Part shown: positions 17,101 to 26,400 of the stretch, piece after piece
Layout of the letters: each line of letters opens with the position of its first letter
How positions within the stretch are numbered: position 1 is the stretch's first letter
From: a virus
IMG/VR virus record: IMGVR_UViG_3300036828_000755
Coordinates: 1 to 64,000 of that record
DNA length: 64,000 nt
Strand: one strand, 5' to 3'
Notes under the pieces: generated by a model
What the model saw: only the letters and a program-made list of their open reading frames with translations
What the model was told of the DNA's origin: nothing
The model's database searches: none
Translations under genes and position numbers: made by a program

Positions 17101-20100
17101 GGCGTAGCGCCGATTCCTACGCTACCGGCGAAATAGGACGGCGCTGTTGCGCCCTGCATAATCGCCCAATTACCGGGTCCGGCAGGTGGGGCGACGATGT
17201 ACAGGCCATAGTTGGTGGTGGCGCCGGAGGCGTTGGCGTACAGTGCGACATTGAGCGTTGCGCCAGAACCAATCGCCTGCCCCAACAGGGCATAGTTACT
17301 GCCCGTGGTGGCTTGGGTCGTGGTGTTGATGCAGGAACCCGTAGTGGTCGAACCGAAGACACTGTTGCCGCTCACCGACAGCGCGCCGCCGGAATCCGGT
17401 GCGCTGATGGTGACGTTGCCCGCCGCGCTGACCTGAAGTCTGGTTGTGGCGTTAGAACCACTGGAAAGATTAACCACGCTTGCACCAGCCCAAACCGTGA
17501 CGCCGCCGTTGTAGCTGATGAGTTGCAGTGTGTCATCGCACCATACGTCTCCAAGTCCTGCCTGCTGCCAGGTCATTCCCAAGTGCCTGCCTGCCGGGCT
17601 GGTGGTGATAAAGCCATACCCATAAGAGGCGTTGCTGACCCCGACACTATTAGATGAAGTAATTGCGGCAGTTGAATTGATTCCGCCACCTGCAACCGTC
17701 ACGCTGTTGAAGGTGGCGTCACCGGCCCCGGTGATCTTTGCGCTGCCGCTGTTCGTGCCGAACGCGGGGCTAGCTCCCGTGCTGGTAGCGTTGTACCAGA
17801 CGGCGTTGAAAGTACCGTTCGCATTTAAGTAGGCGCCGGCGTTGCCGATATTCACCTGGCCGCCCGAGCGCATCAGCTTCAGGGTGCCGAAGGTGGAGCC
17901 GGTGGTGTTGGCGATCTCCATGGCGGACCGCAGCATCGCACCGTCGTAGTATCCGAAAACGTTGGTAGCCCCGGCGCTTCCGTCACCGGGCATAAAATTG
18001 ACCGAGTTACCGGCCTTACCGCTTAGTGTTACCCCGGCCAGGAATTCCCCTGTCGCGGCCTGATTGGGATTTATCAGCAGGTGTGAAGTGCCGCCGAATC
18101 CTACGTAAAAAACACTGCTGATATACCCCCCACCCGTCACGTCCAAGGCGCCCGCAGGAGCAGCCGAGCTGCCGAGCTTCAGCCAACCCTGGCTGACGTC
18201 GAAGCAAAGGTACGTGTTGCCGTTGCCGAGGTACGAATAGATGTAGGTACCCGTGTGGTACCAGCAGGCGTTGGACGAGCCACATATCAGCCCCGCGCTG
18301 GACGTGACATAGGAAAGGTTGTTGGGCTGAATCCCGACAACCAGGTTTTGTCCGGATGAACTGACGAACTGCGCGGCGGCCCAATTCGTGGTGTTGGACT
18401 GTGTCACCGAGATTTGGAAATTAGGCTGCGAAACGTCTACAAAAGCAGTGGCATTTCCGGCAAGAGACGTATAGAAGGCCCCGCTTGACTTGATCGAGGA
18501 CTTCGTCGTCCCGGAAAACTGAAAGTTGATCTGGTTCAGTCCACTGCTGCTGTCTCCGCCAATGTTCAGCGTGGTGAGGAGTGTCGCCGGGGTACCGTTT
18601 GTTGTGCACAGGAGTGAGGCAACAGCGCCCGACGTGTACAAAAAAAGATGCGCACTGTTGGTCCAGTCTGGCCCGTTGCAGGCACGGACGCCGGCATAGT
18701 ACCCGGCACCTCCCGGAGTCACAAACAGGTTGCTGGCGGTATTGGCAGTATTGGTGATGTTCACATATCCAACAAATGTCGCGCCACCCGCCGTGACCGT
18801 GCCTACGTTGCTGAGGTTGTGACCGGCTGCATCGATGTTCTGCGTCCACGGAGTCTGGCCGCCGGACGCCTGTATCGCCACGCCATTGATGCGGAAAACG
18901 CCGCTGACGTTCGCGTCGCCGTTCACGTCGAGGGCGTAGGCCGGGGAGGTTTTGCCGATCCCTACGAAGCCTGTCCAGTCCGCTTCGATGGCCAGCGTGG
19001 TAACACCCGCACCGGTAGAAACGAAAACATCAAATCTTCGCCCTTGGTTCCCATCTCGGGTCCAGCGCAGAAAACCATAACCAAAACCAGCCCCACCCAT
19101 CGAGACGTCAGCGAAGTTGATGTAGTTGTTCGTGCTTCCGGAAGCAGACAAAAGCAGTAGCGAAGGATTCACCGCGCTGCTGAACAGGCTGGCCTGCCCG
19201 CTCACGGTCAGCGGAACGCCGGAATCGGGAGCGTTGATGGTCACGTTGCCTGCGGCACTGATGACCAGGCGGCTGGCTGCGCCTGTCCCTGATGCAACGG
19301 ATAGTCCGGCAGGACAGCTCAGGACCCCCGAACTCCCCGAAGTCTGGTATAGCTGCATGGTCGCGGTTGATGTCGCCAGGTACAGGCCTGCGTACGATGT
19401 GCCATCCGGCTGATTCACGATCAGTCCCCAACTTTGACCAGCCACCAAATTGGCGTACATTGCTGTGTTGGTGTTGATGGTGCCGACGACGTTGAGAGCA
19501 TTGCCGGAATCCGGCGCATTGATGGTTACTGTACCCGCAGAATTGATCGTCAACCGCTGCTTGCCGTTCGTCGTAACCAGGGCAATAAAATTGCCGTTGA
19601 TATCTGCTTCACCGTTCGCGGGATCAAGGCGAAGATAGGGACTGTAAGCGCCCTTGGTCTGGACGATAATCTGGTCGTAGTTGTTGAGGCCGATGTAGGC
19701 ATCTCCTGCTGTCCCGGTCCCTCCGGGAATCGTGAAGTGGACGCCGGCAATATCGCTGTACGAGTTGCTGCTCTGGTTCACCGTGAACCCATAACTGGTT
19801 CCCGCTCCAATAGAAGTCGTGACGCTGCTGGCCCCTGTCAGGCTGAATCCGGCTGCATTAATGTTCTGCAGCCACGGAGTCTGCGCCGTGCTGCCGGTGG
19901 TGCCAATTGGAGTGCCGTTCACCCGGAACGTGCCGGTAACGTTCACATCGCCGGAGACATCCACCGAGTAGGCGGGCGCGGTTTTACCTATCCCTAACTG
20001 AGCACTGGTCGTCAGCACCATCTGCGGAACGCCCACGTTGGGGTCGATGGCCGCCCCAAACGTAAGCTGGCTGGCGGCGACACCGATACCGTAAGCAGCA

Positions 20101-23100
20101 CCACTGCCCGACCAGGTGGCTATTTTAACTGGAGCCGCGTTGGTCCCGCACGCGATCACAGGACTGATTGTGCTGGTGGCTGAAATCTGTCCCGCTACAG
20201 TCAAAGCCACGCCTGAATCCGGGGCATTGATCGTGACCTGCCCTGCCGGGCCAATGACCATCCGGTTAAGGCCGCTGCCACCAGTTGCAAGGTTTATAGC
20301 AAAAGCACTCTCAGTTCGGAGGTAGAGGGGACCGGCAAGGCTCTGCACGTAGCCGCCACCTGCGCCTGCCATGTTGAGCACGCTGTACGTGTAACCGTCT
20401 TGCTGGTTGATCTGCACAGAGCCAGTGGCATCGACCACCAGTCTGCTGCTGTTGTTTGTGATGAGGCACATCGGGTGAGCCGACTGCGCTCCCACATAAA
20501 CGGGTCCGGCGTCGATGGCCTGAAGTTTGGCGTACACATCGTTCTTGCTCTTGATCAGGATCATCGGGTTTGGCGACGCGCTGGAGGCTGCGATGTTGGC
20601 GCCGGCTGCGCCCGCCTGTAACTGATCCGCGTCGCCTACCCGCAGTACTCCTTTCAAATACGTGTCGCCAGCCGCCGTCAAACCGTAGCCGGAATCCGGG
20701 GGATTGATGTTGACGTTGCCGGCAGAGTTGATATACAGGCGCAAAAGGCTGTTGGTCTTCAGGTTTACGCCACCAGCGCCCACAGCGGTTAACGCGACAC
20801 TGGCTGCATCTGTCGTCATCGACCCACCGCCAGTGGTCCCCACAAGAGGACTATTGACGCTGTGGAACGTGGCATCACCCGCGCCGGTGATGGTGGCGGC
20901 GTTCGAGGGCGTATTAAAGCAGAGGTTCCCACCGGGATTGGTAGCGACGAAGTTGGCGCCTGTTATGGTGCCGTTAGACGCGGCTATTGCCGTGCCTACG
21001 ATGGTCCCGTCACTGAGGACGTGGAAGTTGTTGTTCGAGTTCTGGAACGTGTTGTGGACCGCGCCGGTGGCGTCTCCTATGAAAGCGCCGTTGCCGGTGA
21101 TGCTGACCCCGTACCCTGCGAGGCCGGCCACCGTCAGCGCAGTGCCGGAATCCGGGGCGTTGATCTGCACGTTACCTGCGGAATTGACGATTACACGATT
21201 GGCGCTGCTGGCCCCGGTCTGGACATAAACACTGCCAGCGGCTGCCGGAATCAGTACGACGTTGTTGATGTCGACGTTGACAGCTGCTCCCCCGGAAGCA
21301 AAAAGGGTGACCGGTGTCCCGTAGCTGCCTATGGAGCAAACCCCGCTTGTGCCAGGATTGATGGACATCTCGAATCCCTGCCCTGTCGAATTGATCAAGT
21401 ACAACCCGGCACGGTTGGATGCGCTCGTCTGCTGGATCTGAAGCTGGTAGTACTGGGTTGTAGGATCGTAAGTTAAGACTCCGGGTCCGGCCGTCGTTAT
21501 GGCACCAGTCGAACTAATCGACGCCTTGGTCACTTGCTGAAACACGAAGTTGACAGCGGTCAGGGCCGGGTGATCCCAACTGCCAATAACCAGGGTAGTG
21601 GCTGGATTCGTTGGCACACCAGTTCTTCGCGCCAGCAGGCCCAAAGGACTCGTATAGCCAGAAATGGAAACATAGTCACTGTTGGCGGGGTCAGAATCGA
21701 CAAAGAACATCATGCCCGATCCTCCGCCACCGGAAGACTTGTAAAGGCGCAGAATGGCGTCGTTGGCGTCCGTTCTCTGGAAGTCAAAGTAGGCGCCCGC
21801 AGTACCAAACACCCGAAAATTATCGACCGTCACAGCGTGGGCAGCCCCTGCGCCCGGAATTATGACGCTGCCCAAGTTGTTCAGGCTGTAGGTATTCGCG
21901 TCGATGTTCTGCAACCACGGTGTCTGGTTCCCGGCAGCAGCCCCGGACCCAACTATCTGCCAGGCGCTACCGCCGAGCGAGTACATCAGGTGGTTCAGCG
22001 CCTTATCGTAGTAGATCGAGGCATTCCCAGACGTGGGCAAGGGACCAGCCGAGTCATGTCCCCCGAGGTGGAACGCGCCCGAGCAGTTCACGTCGCCGTT
22101 CACGTCCAAGGTGTAGGCTGGCGTGGTGATGCCAACGCCTAGGAGTCCGCCGGACGTGAGGACCATCTGCGGGGTGCCCGAATTCGGATCGATCTGGGCC
22201 CCGAAAGTAAGTTGGCTAGGCATGACGCCCACGCCATAGGCGTTGGCTCCGCCGGCATTGTAGGTGGCAATCCTTATGGGTGCCAGGGCAGTTGCACAGG
22301 AGATGGCGGGGTTGGCCGAGTTCGGTATGCTGATGTTGCTGATCGTGGCGTTGCCGCTAACAGTCAAGGTGTTGCCGGAGTCCGGCGCACCGATGTTGAC
22401 GTTCCCTGCGGAAGTAACGACAAGGCGGGTAGTTAGCGAACTTCCGGTTTGTAGGTAGATTCCCCCCAATGGGGCTTTAGCGACCACGTTCGTGCCGGAG
22501 TAGATGTCGAGCTCGGTCGAGGACTGCACCAGGGGCGTCGTTACACTGTGGAAGATAGCGTCGCCTGCGCCAGTGATGGTGGCGGAGTTGGACGGGGTCG
22601 AGAAGCAAATGGCTGAGCCGGTGTTCGTGGCAGCGTAGTTACTGCTAGTCACGCCAGCGGTCGCGTTCAACGGGCCCTCAACCTTTACGGTTGTCCAGAA
22701 ATCCGCCGTGCCCTGGAACTGGGTGTTGCCGGTGGCCGTGTCCACCTGGAGAAAATTCTTCCACGCGGTGACCTGCGCAGCAGGCGTGCCTGCAGCAGCT
22801 ACGTAGAAGGCCACCGACCCGGGGGAATCGCTGAAGCTGCTGATCCTAAACGCATCGGCGTTGATGCGGTACGCCCAATAGCCGGAAGCAACGTTCCAGT
22901 CAGCGTTCATGGTGATGCCGCCCGCCGGACTACCGGCCACGGTCCCAACGCCCGCCGCTACCCGGCCAGACCTCACGCTGTTGAACACGGCATCCCCGGC
23001 ACCCGTGATGGCTGCAGCGTTAAGTGGCGTGGAAAAGGCGATGCCGGAACCACCGACGCCGGAACTGATCGATCCATCGACAGTTAACGATACCCCGCCA

Positions 23101-23477
23101 GAATCTGGGGCAAGCACCTCCACCATTCCCGTAGAATTCACGATGACTCGACTCTTCTTGTTGGTGTCCAGGGTGATGGATCCGTTTGGGTCGTCCGCGG
23201 CCAGCAACATGCCCTGGCCCATCCAAAGCGAGCTGGAGGCACTGCCAGCGATGCTGTTGAGGTTGTTCAGGTTGTACGCGGCAGCATCGATGTCCTGCAT
23301 CCACGGGGTCTGGCCAACCGACGATGCCGACCCACCATCGACGGCCGTACCAGTGGAGTCGTAGACCAGGACGTGCCCCGACGTGAAGGATCCGGCAGCC
23401 ATCTGGAACTTGATGCCGTTTCCTAGCCTGTCGCCGGTGATTACCTGGTCGAAGTTTACCGTGCCCCTGTTTGCCAT
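14142..23477 (-). CDS. Giant tail fibre / adhesin with glycine-rich tip (3111 residues)
   Basis: One open frame of 3111 residues. The N-terminus (MANRGTVNFDQVI, then TAVDGG) resembles that of the next fibre upstream and probably attaches to the tail. The body is a chain of related modules. Each contains some of: TPWxQxIDAAxxNLNN, GIGTxxPAYxLDVxGDVNxTGxFRVNG, GNVxINAPDSGxxLTVxG, and ITGAGDAxFxSV. This gives a repetitive beta-rich shaft. The last ~230 residues (about 14145-14830) start QQVFNGSGTFTPSAALLAAGG and become glycine-rich blocks ending GGVGGSGICIVTWFE, the pattern of polyglycine adhesin tips. It probably decides host range. Confidence 0.93.
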   Translation of the reverse strand: MANRGTVNFDQVITGDRLGNGIKFQMAAGSFTSGHVLVYDSTGTAVDGGSASSVGQTPWMQDIDAAAYNLNNLNSIAGSASSSLWMGQGMLLAADDPNGSITLDTNKKSRVIVNSTGMVEVLAPDSGGVSLTVDGSISSGVGGSGIAFSTPLNAAAITGAGDAVFNSVRSGRVAAGVGTVAGSPAGGITMNADWNVASGYWAYRINADAFRISSFSDSPGSVAFYVAAAGTPAAQVTAWKNFLQVDTATGNTQFQGTADFWTTVKVEGPLNATAGVTSSNYAATNTGSAICFSTPSNSATITGAGDAIFHSVTTPLVQSSTELDIYSGTNVVAKAPLGGIYLQTGSSLTTRLVVTSAGNVNIGAPDSGNTLTVSGNATISNISIPNSANPAISCATALAPIRIATYNAGGANAYGVGVMPSQLTFGAQIDPNSGTPQMVLTSGGLLGVGITTPAYTLDVNGDVNCSGAFHLGGHDSAGPLPTSGNASIYYDKALNHLMYSLGGSAWQIVGSGAAAGNQTPWLQNIDANTYSLNNLGSVIIPGAGAAHAVTVDNFRVFGTAGAYFDFQRTDANDAILRLYKSSGGGGSGMMFFVDSDPANSDYVSISGYTSPLGLLARRTGVPTNPATTLVIGSWDHPALTAVNFVFQQVTKASISSTGAITTAGPGVLTYDPTTQYYQLQIQQTSASNRAGLYLINSTGQGFEMSINPGTSGVCSIGSYGTPVTLFASGGAAVNVDINNVVLIPAAAGSVYVQTGASSANRVIVNSAGNVQINAPDSGTALTVAGLAGYGVSITGNGAFIGDATGAVHNTFQNSNNNFHVLSDGTIVGTAIAASNGTITGANFVATNPGGNLCFNTPSNAATITGAGDATFHSVNSPLVGTTGGGSMTTDAASVALTAVGAGGVNLKTNSLLRLYINSAGNVNINPPDSGYGLTAAGDTYLKGVLRVGDADQLQAGAAGANIAASSASPNPMILIKSKNDVYAKLQAIDAGPVYVGAQSAHPMCLITNNSSRLVVDATGSVQINQQDGYTYSVLNMAGAGGGYVQSLAGPLYLRTESAFAINLATGGSGLNRMVIGPAGQVTINAPDSGVALTVAGQISATSTISPVIACGTNAAPVKIATWSGSGAAYGIGVAASQLTFGAAIDPNVGVPQMVLTTSAQLGIGKTAPAYSVDVSGDVNVTGTFRVNGTPIGTTGSTAQTPWLQNINAAGFSLTGASSVTTSIGAGTSYGFTVNQSSNSYSDIAGVHFTIPGGTGTAGDAYIGLNNYDQIIVQTKGAYSPYLRLDPANGEADINGNFIALVTTNGKQRLTINSAGTVTINAPDSGNALNVVGTINTNTAMYANLVAGQSWGLIVNQPDGTSYAGLYLATSTATMQLYQTSGSSGVLSCPAGLSVASGTGAASRLVISAAGNVTINAPDSGVPLTVSGQASLFSSAVNPSLLLLSASGSTNNYINFADVSMGGAGFGYGFLRWTRDGNQGRRFDVFVSTGAGVTTLAIEADWTGFVGIGKTSPAYALDVNGDANVSGVFRINGVAIQASGGQTPWTQNIDAAGHNLSNVGTVTAGGATFVGYVNITNTANTASNLFVTPGGAGYYAGVRACNGPDWTNSAHLFLYTSGAVASLLCTTNGTPATLLTTLNIGGDSSSGLNQINFQFSGTTKSSIKSSGAFYTSLAGNATAFVDVSQPNFQISVTQSNTTNWAAAQFVSSSGQNLVVGIQPNNLSYVTSSAGLICGSSNACWYHTGTYIYSYLGNGNTYLCFDVSQGWLKLGSSAAPAGALDVTGGGYISSVFYVGFGGTSHLLINPNQAATGEFLAGVTLSGKAGNSVNFMPGDGSAGATNVFGYYDGAMLRSAMEIANTTGSTFGTLKLMRSGGQVNIGNAGAYLNANGTFNAVWYNATSTGASPAFGTNSGSAKITGAGDATFNSVTVAGGGINSTAAITSSNSVGVSNASYGYGFITTSPAGRHLGMTWQQAGLGDVWCDDTLQLISYNGGVTVWAGASVVNLSSGSNATTRLQVSAAGNVTISAPDSGGALSVSGNSVFGSTTTGSCINTTTQATTGSNYALLGQAIGSGATLNVALYANASGATTNYGLYIVAPPAGPGNWAIMQGATAPSYFAGSVGIGATPTCALTVSGQISATSATSPVIGCGTNLAPVKVATYLTGATAYGIGVNNNQLTFGAGIDPNTGTPQMVLSSNGYVGIGSAPTYPLVVSAGADRMLNFRGDAASFGYTAAGIILESVNSAQSGYTPMTFATSGLYLMGGSVGIGTQTPGYALDVVGTVHGSTGVYAGNPAGQVGSLYMATGGASPISNRLVFGTDNSGWRLAISKQNVSTVTDLLTVVDSGNVGIGTTSPAYKLDVAGDVNCTGAFRINGVPVTGSQTPWAQDIDAATHNLNNLGTLNFANTNTPIVLTNTSPITAQGSLKMQATGASATQTILKVLAGLQSDSFTGGYGAVQIFNQPDPANNSYLNLDARGSAVELLATQVGAPALTITNMAIGSAPSVTTLAAINFQFAGTIKAVITSAGNVGIGITAPLQPLHVLSSTADSILAIDVPNQTSYNPILAFRVQAQTVWNIGVDTGDAFKLKISNGGNWDNIRAGTLAVTITSAGLVGIGTALPGGSPPSVSMTTGLVVKSAGGTAFVVQGSGGNSLALNPAPGGSWTMYDYGAGSWTASITSSSGMVGIGTATPGSALDVIGNIHLTGALNTVAKGNLLGTASGGMTAPAVTDANIQLYNFSSVNWSGIGTDGSGNMWLKVGTAGTPAPAVVLQASNGFVGIGTITPGDALDVVGTGRFSGEVVGLMTSGGFGQFRMFSSSISSFWRNDGSSTYLLLTASGDPYGSWNSLRPITFNNGNGYVAINGAATTYPLNVAGDVNITGAYRVNGTPLAAGGAPKNPQQVFNGSGTFTPSAALLAAGGWVTVLLVGGGGGGANSGGGGGGGAVMLRTVQVTAAVAVTVGGGGGAQAGGGTSSFGGLLSAAGGAGSAGASGGASGGPLGSGGGYSYFGYGGGGGAGGAGEMGVMFYMSASSSFYQGGNGGPGLYGYGGGGGGGSIPGSQGGGPGSGSNGGAPGNGGGGIPAPAAANSGGGGGGSYQYQGGVGGSGICIVTWFE

Positions 23478-23478
23478 G

Positions 23479-26400
23479 TCATTCGCTCCACGTCACGATC
23501 ACTATGCCGGAACCACCATTGCCACCGTAACCCGAGACACCAAGACCTCCACCGCCACCTCCCGAGTTTGCTACCGCATTTATCGTAGTTTGGGCGCTTC
23601 CGCCACCGGGACCGCCCAGACTGTGGTAGCTGTAGGTATTTCCCGACGTGCCACCAAAGCCGCCACCACCACCATACCCATCAATGCCCGGACCACCGCA
23701 TCCCCCAGCTACATTCCCTCCTGGGGCGACCGTGGCTGGTCCGGCCGGGCCGCCTGCTCCCGCGCCACCGCTGTAGTTGGCACCCGGAGTCACGAACGGG
23801 CTATTTCCGCTGTTTCCCCCAAGACCTGTTTGAACATTCACACCGCCGGCCCCGGGACCGCCGCCCGTCACCGACAAACTGCCGAATGAGGTCGTACCTC
23901 CCGCAGCACCAGCCGCATAATATCCGCCAGCTCCACCACCGCCAACAGTAACAGCTGTGGCCCCATTAACCGTGGTCCAGCGTTTCAGCACACCACCACC
24001 ACCCCCACCACCTCCGTAAACTCCGCCATTAACCGCGTTGGGGGCGCCACCACCACCGCCACCACCCACCATGAAAACGAAGACGGTCCCGCCGGCCGCG
24101 AGCAGCGCCGCAGAAGGGGTAAACGTGCCAGAAGCCGTAAACACCTGTTGAAAAGTTTTCCCAGCACCGCCACCGGTAACTATCGGTGTACCGTTCACGC
24201 GGTAAGCACCAGTCACGTTCACGTCGCCCGTTACATCTACGGCATAGGCCGGTTGCTTGGAGCCGCCAATTCCACAAAGACCTCCGGCAGGCTGAAGCAA
24301 AAGCAGCCCACCCGACGGACCACCAGCAGTTGCCTGGATAACGCCACTCCAGTTCGGGACCGCTGCAAAGCCTAGCTGTAAACGATAAGCGACGTTGTTG
24401 CTCTGTTCCCCGATCGCGAACTGGTTTGCTGTTGCCAGTGTGGTTTGATTTGGGGCGATGATCGAGACCACCTCGTTTGGGGCAGTTGTCCCAAAGCCCG
24501 CATTACCATTAGTGAGAAATGTCAGCCAGTTTGGGGTAAATGCTCCCGTGGTACCTGCCCCAATGCCGAAGCTGCTCGATGATTGCCCGTGCCCAATACC
24601 AGCGACCGTGGTTCCGGCCCGAATAAAAGCAAGGTGCGAACCAACGTGCCCCGTCGTCTCGCGCGTGATGTTCACCGCCGCGTATGCGCCGCCGTCTATG
24701 TTTCCGTTGGCCCCGACGTTCAACGCCGGTATGCCGGAGCCGGTCAATACGCGAGCATTGCCAGCCACATCCAGGGATGCCGAAGGACTAACACCATTTA
24801 TTCCAACTGCACCCGGAACAAGAATCATGGTAGCGGTCAGGGGCGCGATCGCTCCCGCCGAGCCGCCCGGGCAGGTATACAAATTGATGACGTTGTTACT
24901 GGCCCCGGTTGACGCCCAAAACATCATCGCTGGACCGGCCGCGCGATAAACCCAATTGGACCCGTTGTAGTAGAGGTTGATCCCGAGCGAATTCTGCAGA
25001 CCACACTCGAAGCCAGCGGTTCCGTAGGCGGCGTTGAACGAGCGGACGTAGCCGGTCGCGTGGACGTCGCCTGTCACATCAAGTGGGTACCCTGGCGCAG
25101 CATTACCGATGCCAACGTTGCCTACACTGGTAATCACGGCCCTGGTCATTGCATTGAACGTGAAATCGATCTCCGCCAACGCACTACCAGAACCACCGAT
25201 CTGAAATTTCGTGATCGGGGCAGCAGGAGTACCGTAGGAGTTCGTCAGCAAGGAAGCAATGCCGCTGTTGCTGGACTGGATCACCATCACGCCGGCATTG
25301 GTCGCGTCCGTCGAGTTCCCGAGGGTAATGTTGGAGTATCCAGTGCTAACCGTATCACCACTATACAGATAAAAGGAAGTATAGCTGGCGCCATGTCCCA
25401 TGACATACAAGGTGGGATAGGTGGCCGACGCCTGCCACATCCTGGTCCCGGCAGATGCGCTGCTGCCTTGCTGCACAGTAATCGACGGGACATTGTTCAA
25501 GTTAAAGTTGTTCGCGTTGATGTTCGAGGTCCAGGGGGTTTGGGGTGCGCCGCCGGTGCCGATGGCCGTCCCGTTGACCCTGAAGGTGCCGGTGATGTTG
25601 CAGTCCCCGGCGACGTCGAGCGCGTATGCAGGCGTGCTGGTCCTGATGCCGACTCCCGTGGCCGTGATGTACGCCCCCAGGACCGCGCCGCTGCCGTCCC
25701 CGCTGAGGAGCCCGAGCTGCAGCGCGCCGTACCCCGCTGCCGTGCCACCGCTCCCAAAGATCCTGCTTACCGGGGTAGCGCCCCCTGTGTAGCAGTCCAC
25801 GTAGAGGGTGTTGACGAACGACGTGGTGTACGCGCCAACCTTGATGTTGCCGAACAAAGCCGCCCCCGCACCGGTGATGGCGGCCGTGTTCGAGGGAGTC
25901 GAGAAGGCGAGCACGGAGCCGGTCGCCTTGCTGTAGAATGCCCCGTTCGACAGCACCGACGCCTGAGCCACGCCGGCAAATATGAAGTCGATCCCCGTGA
26001 TCTTTCCCTGGTTAGTTTCGCCAATCTCCATCCTGCTAATCGGGTTGGTGGGCGTGCCTGAGTGGATCACGTAGAGGCCCGCGTCCGAACCACCCTCGCT
26101 GCCGGCAAACATGGCGAGGCTCGAGCAGTTGTTCGGGTCCACTCCGTTGTAGGCGAATATCTGCGCCCCATATCCGTTGGACGACGGGAACACCGACGCG
26201 TTGCCCCAGTTGTTTGCCGCGGCAGGCTTGATCGTCAGGCTGCCACCACTGAGGGCCCCACCAGTCGAAAGCGACGTGGCCACGATGCTCCCATTGTTGA
26301 GGACGCGGAAGGCGTTGTCCGAGTTCTGGAAAGTGTTGTGAGTTGCCCCTGTTGAATCCCCGATGAATGCCCCGTTGCCAGTGACGCTGACGCCGTAGCC

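Noticed and set aside
25060-26061. Long plus-strand frames opposite the fibre genes
   Set aside because: The minus frames are continuous with clear fibre modules; the plus frames are random-looking and many overlap one another.
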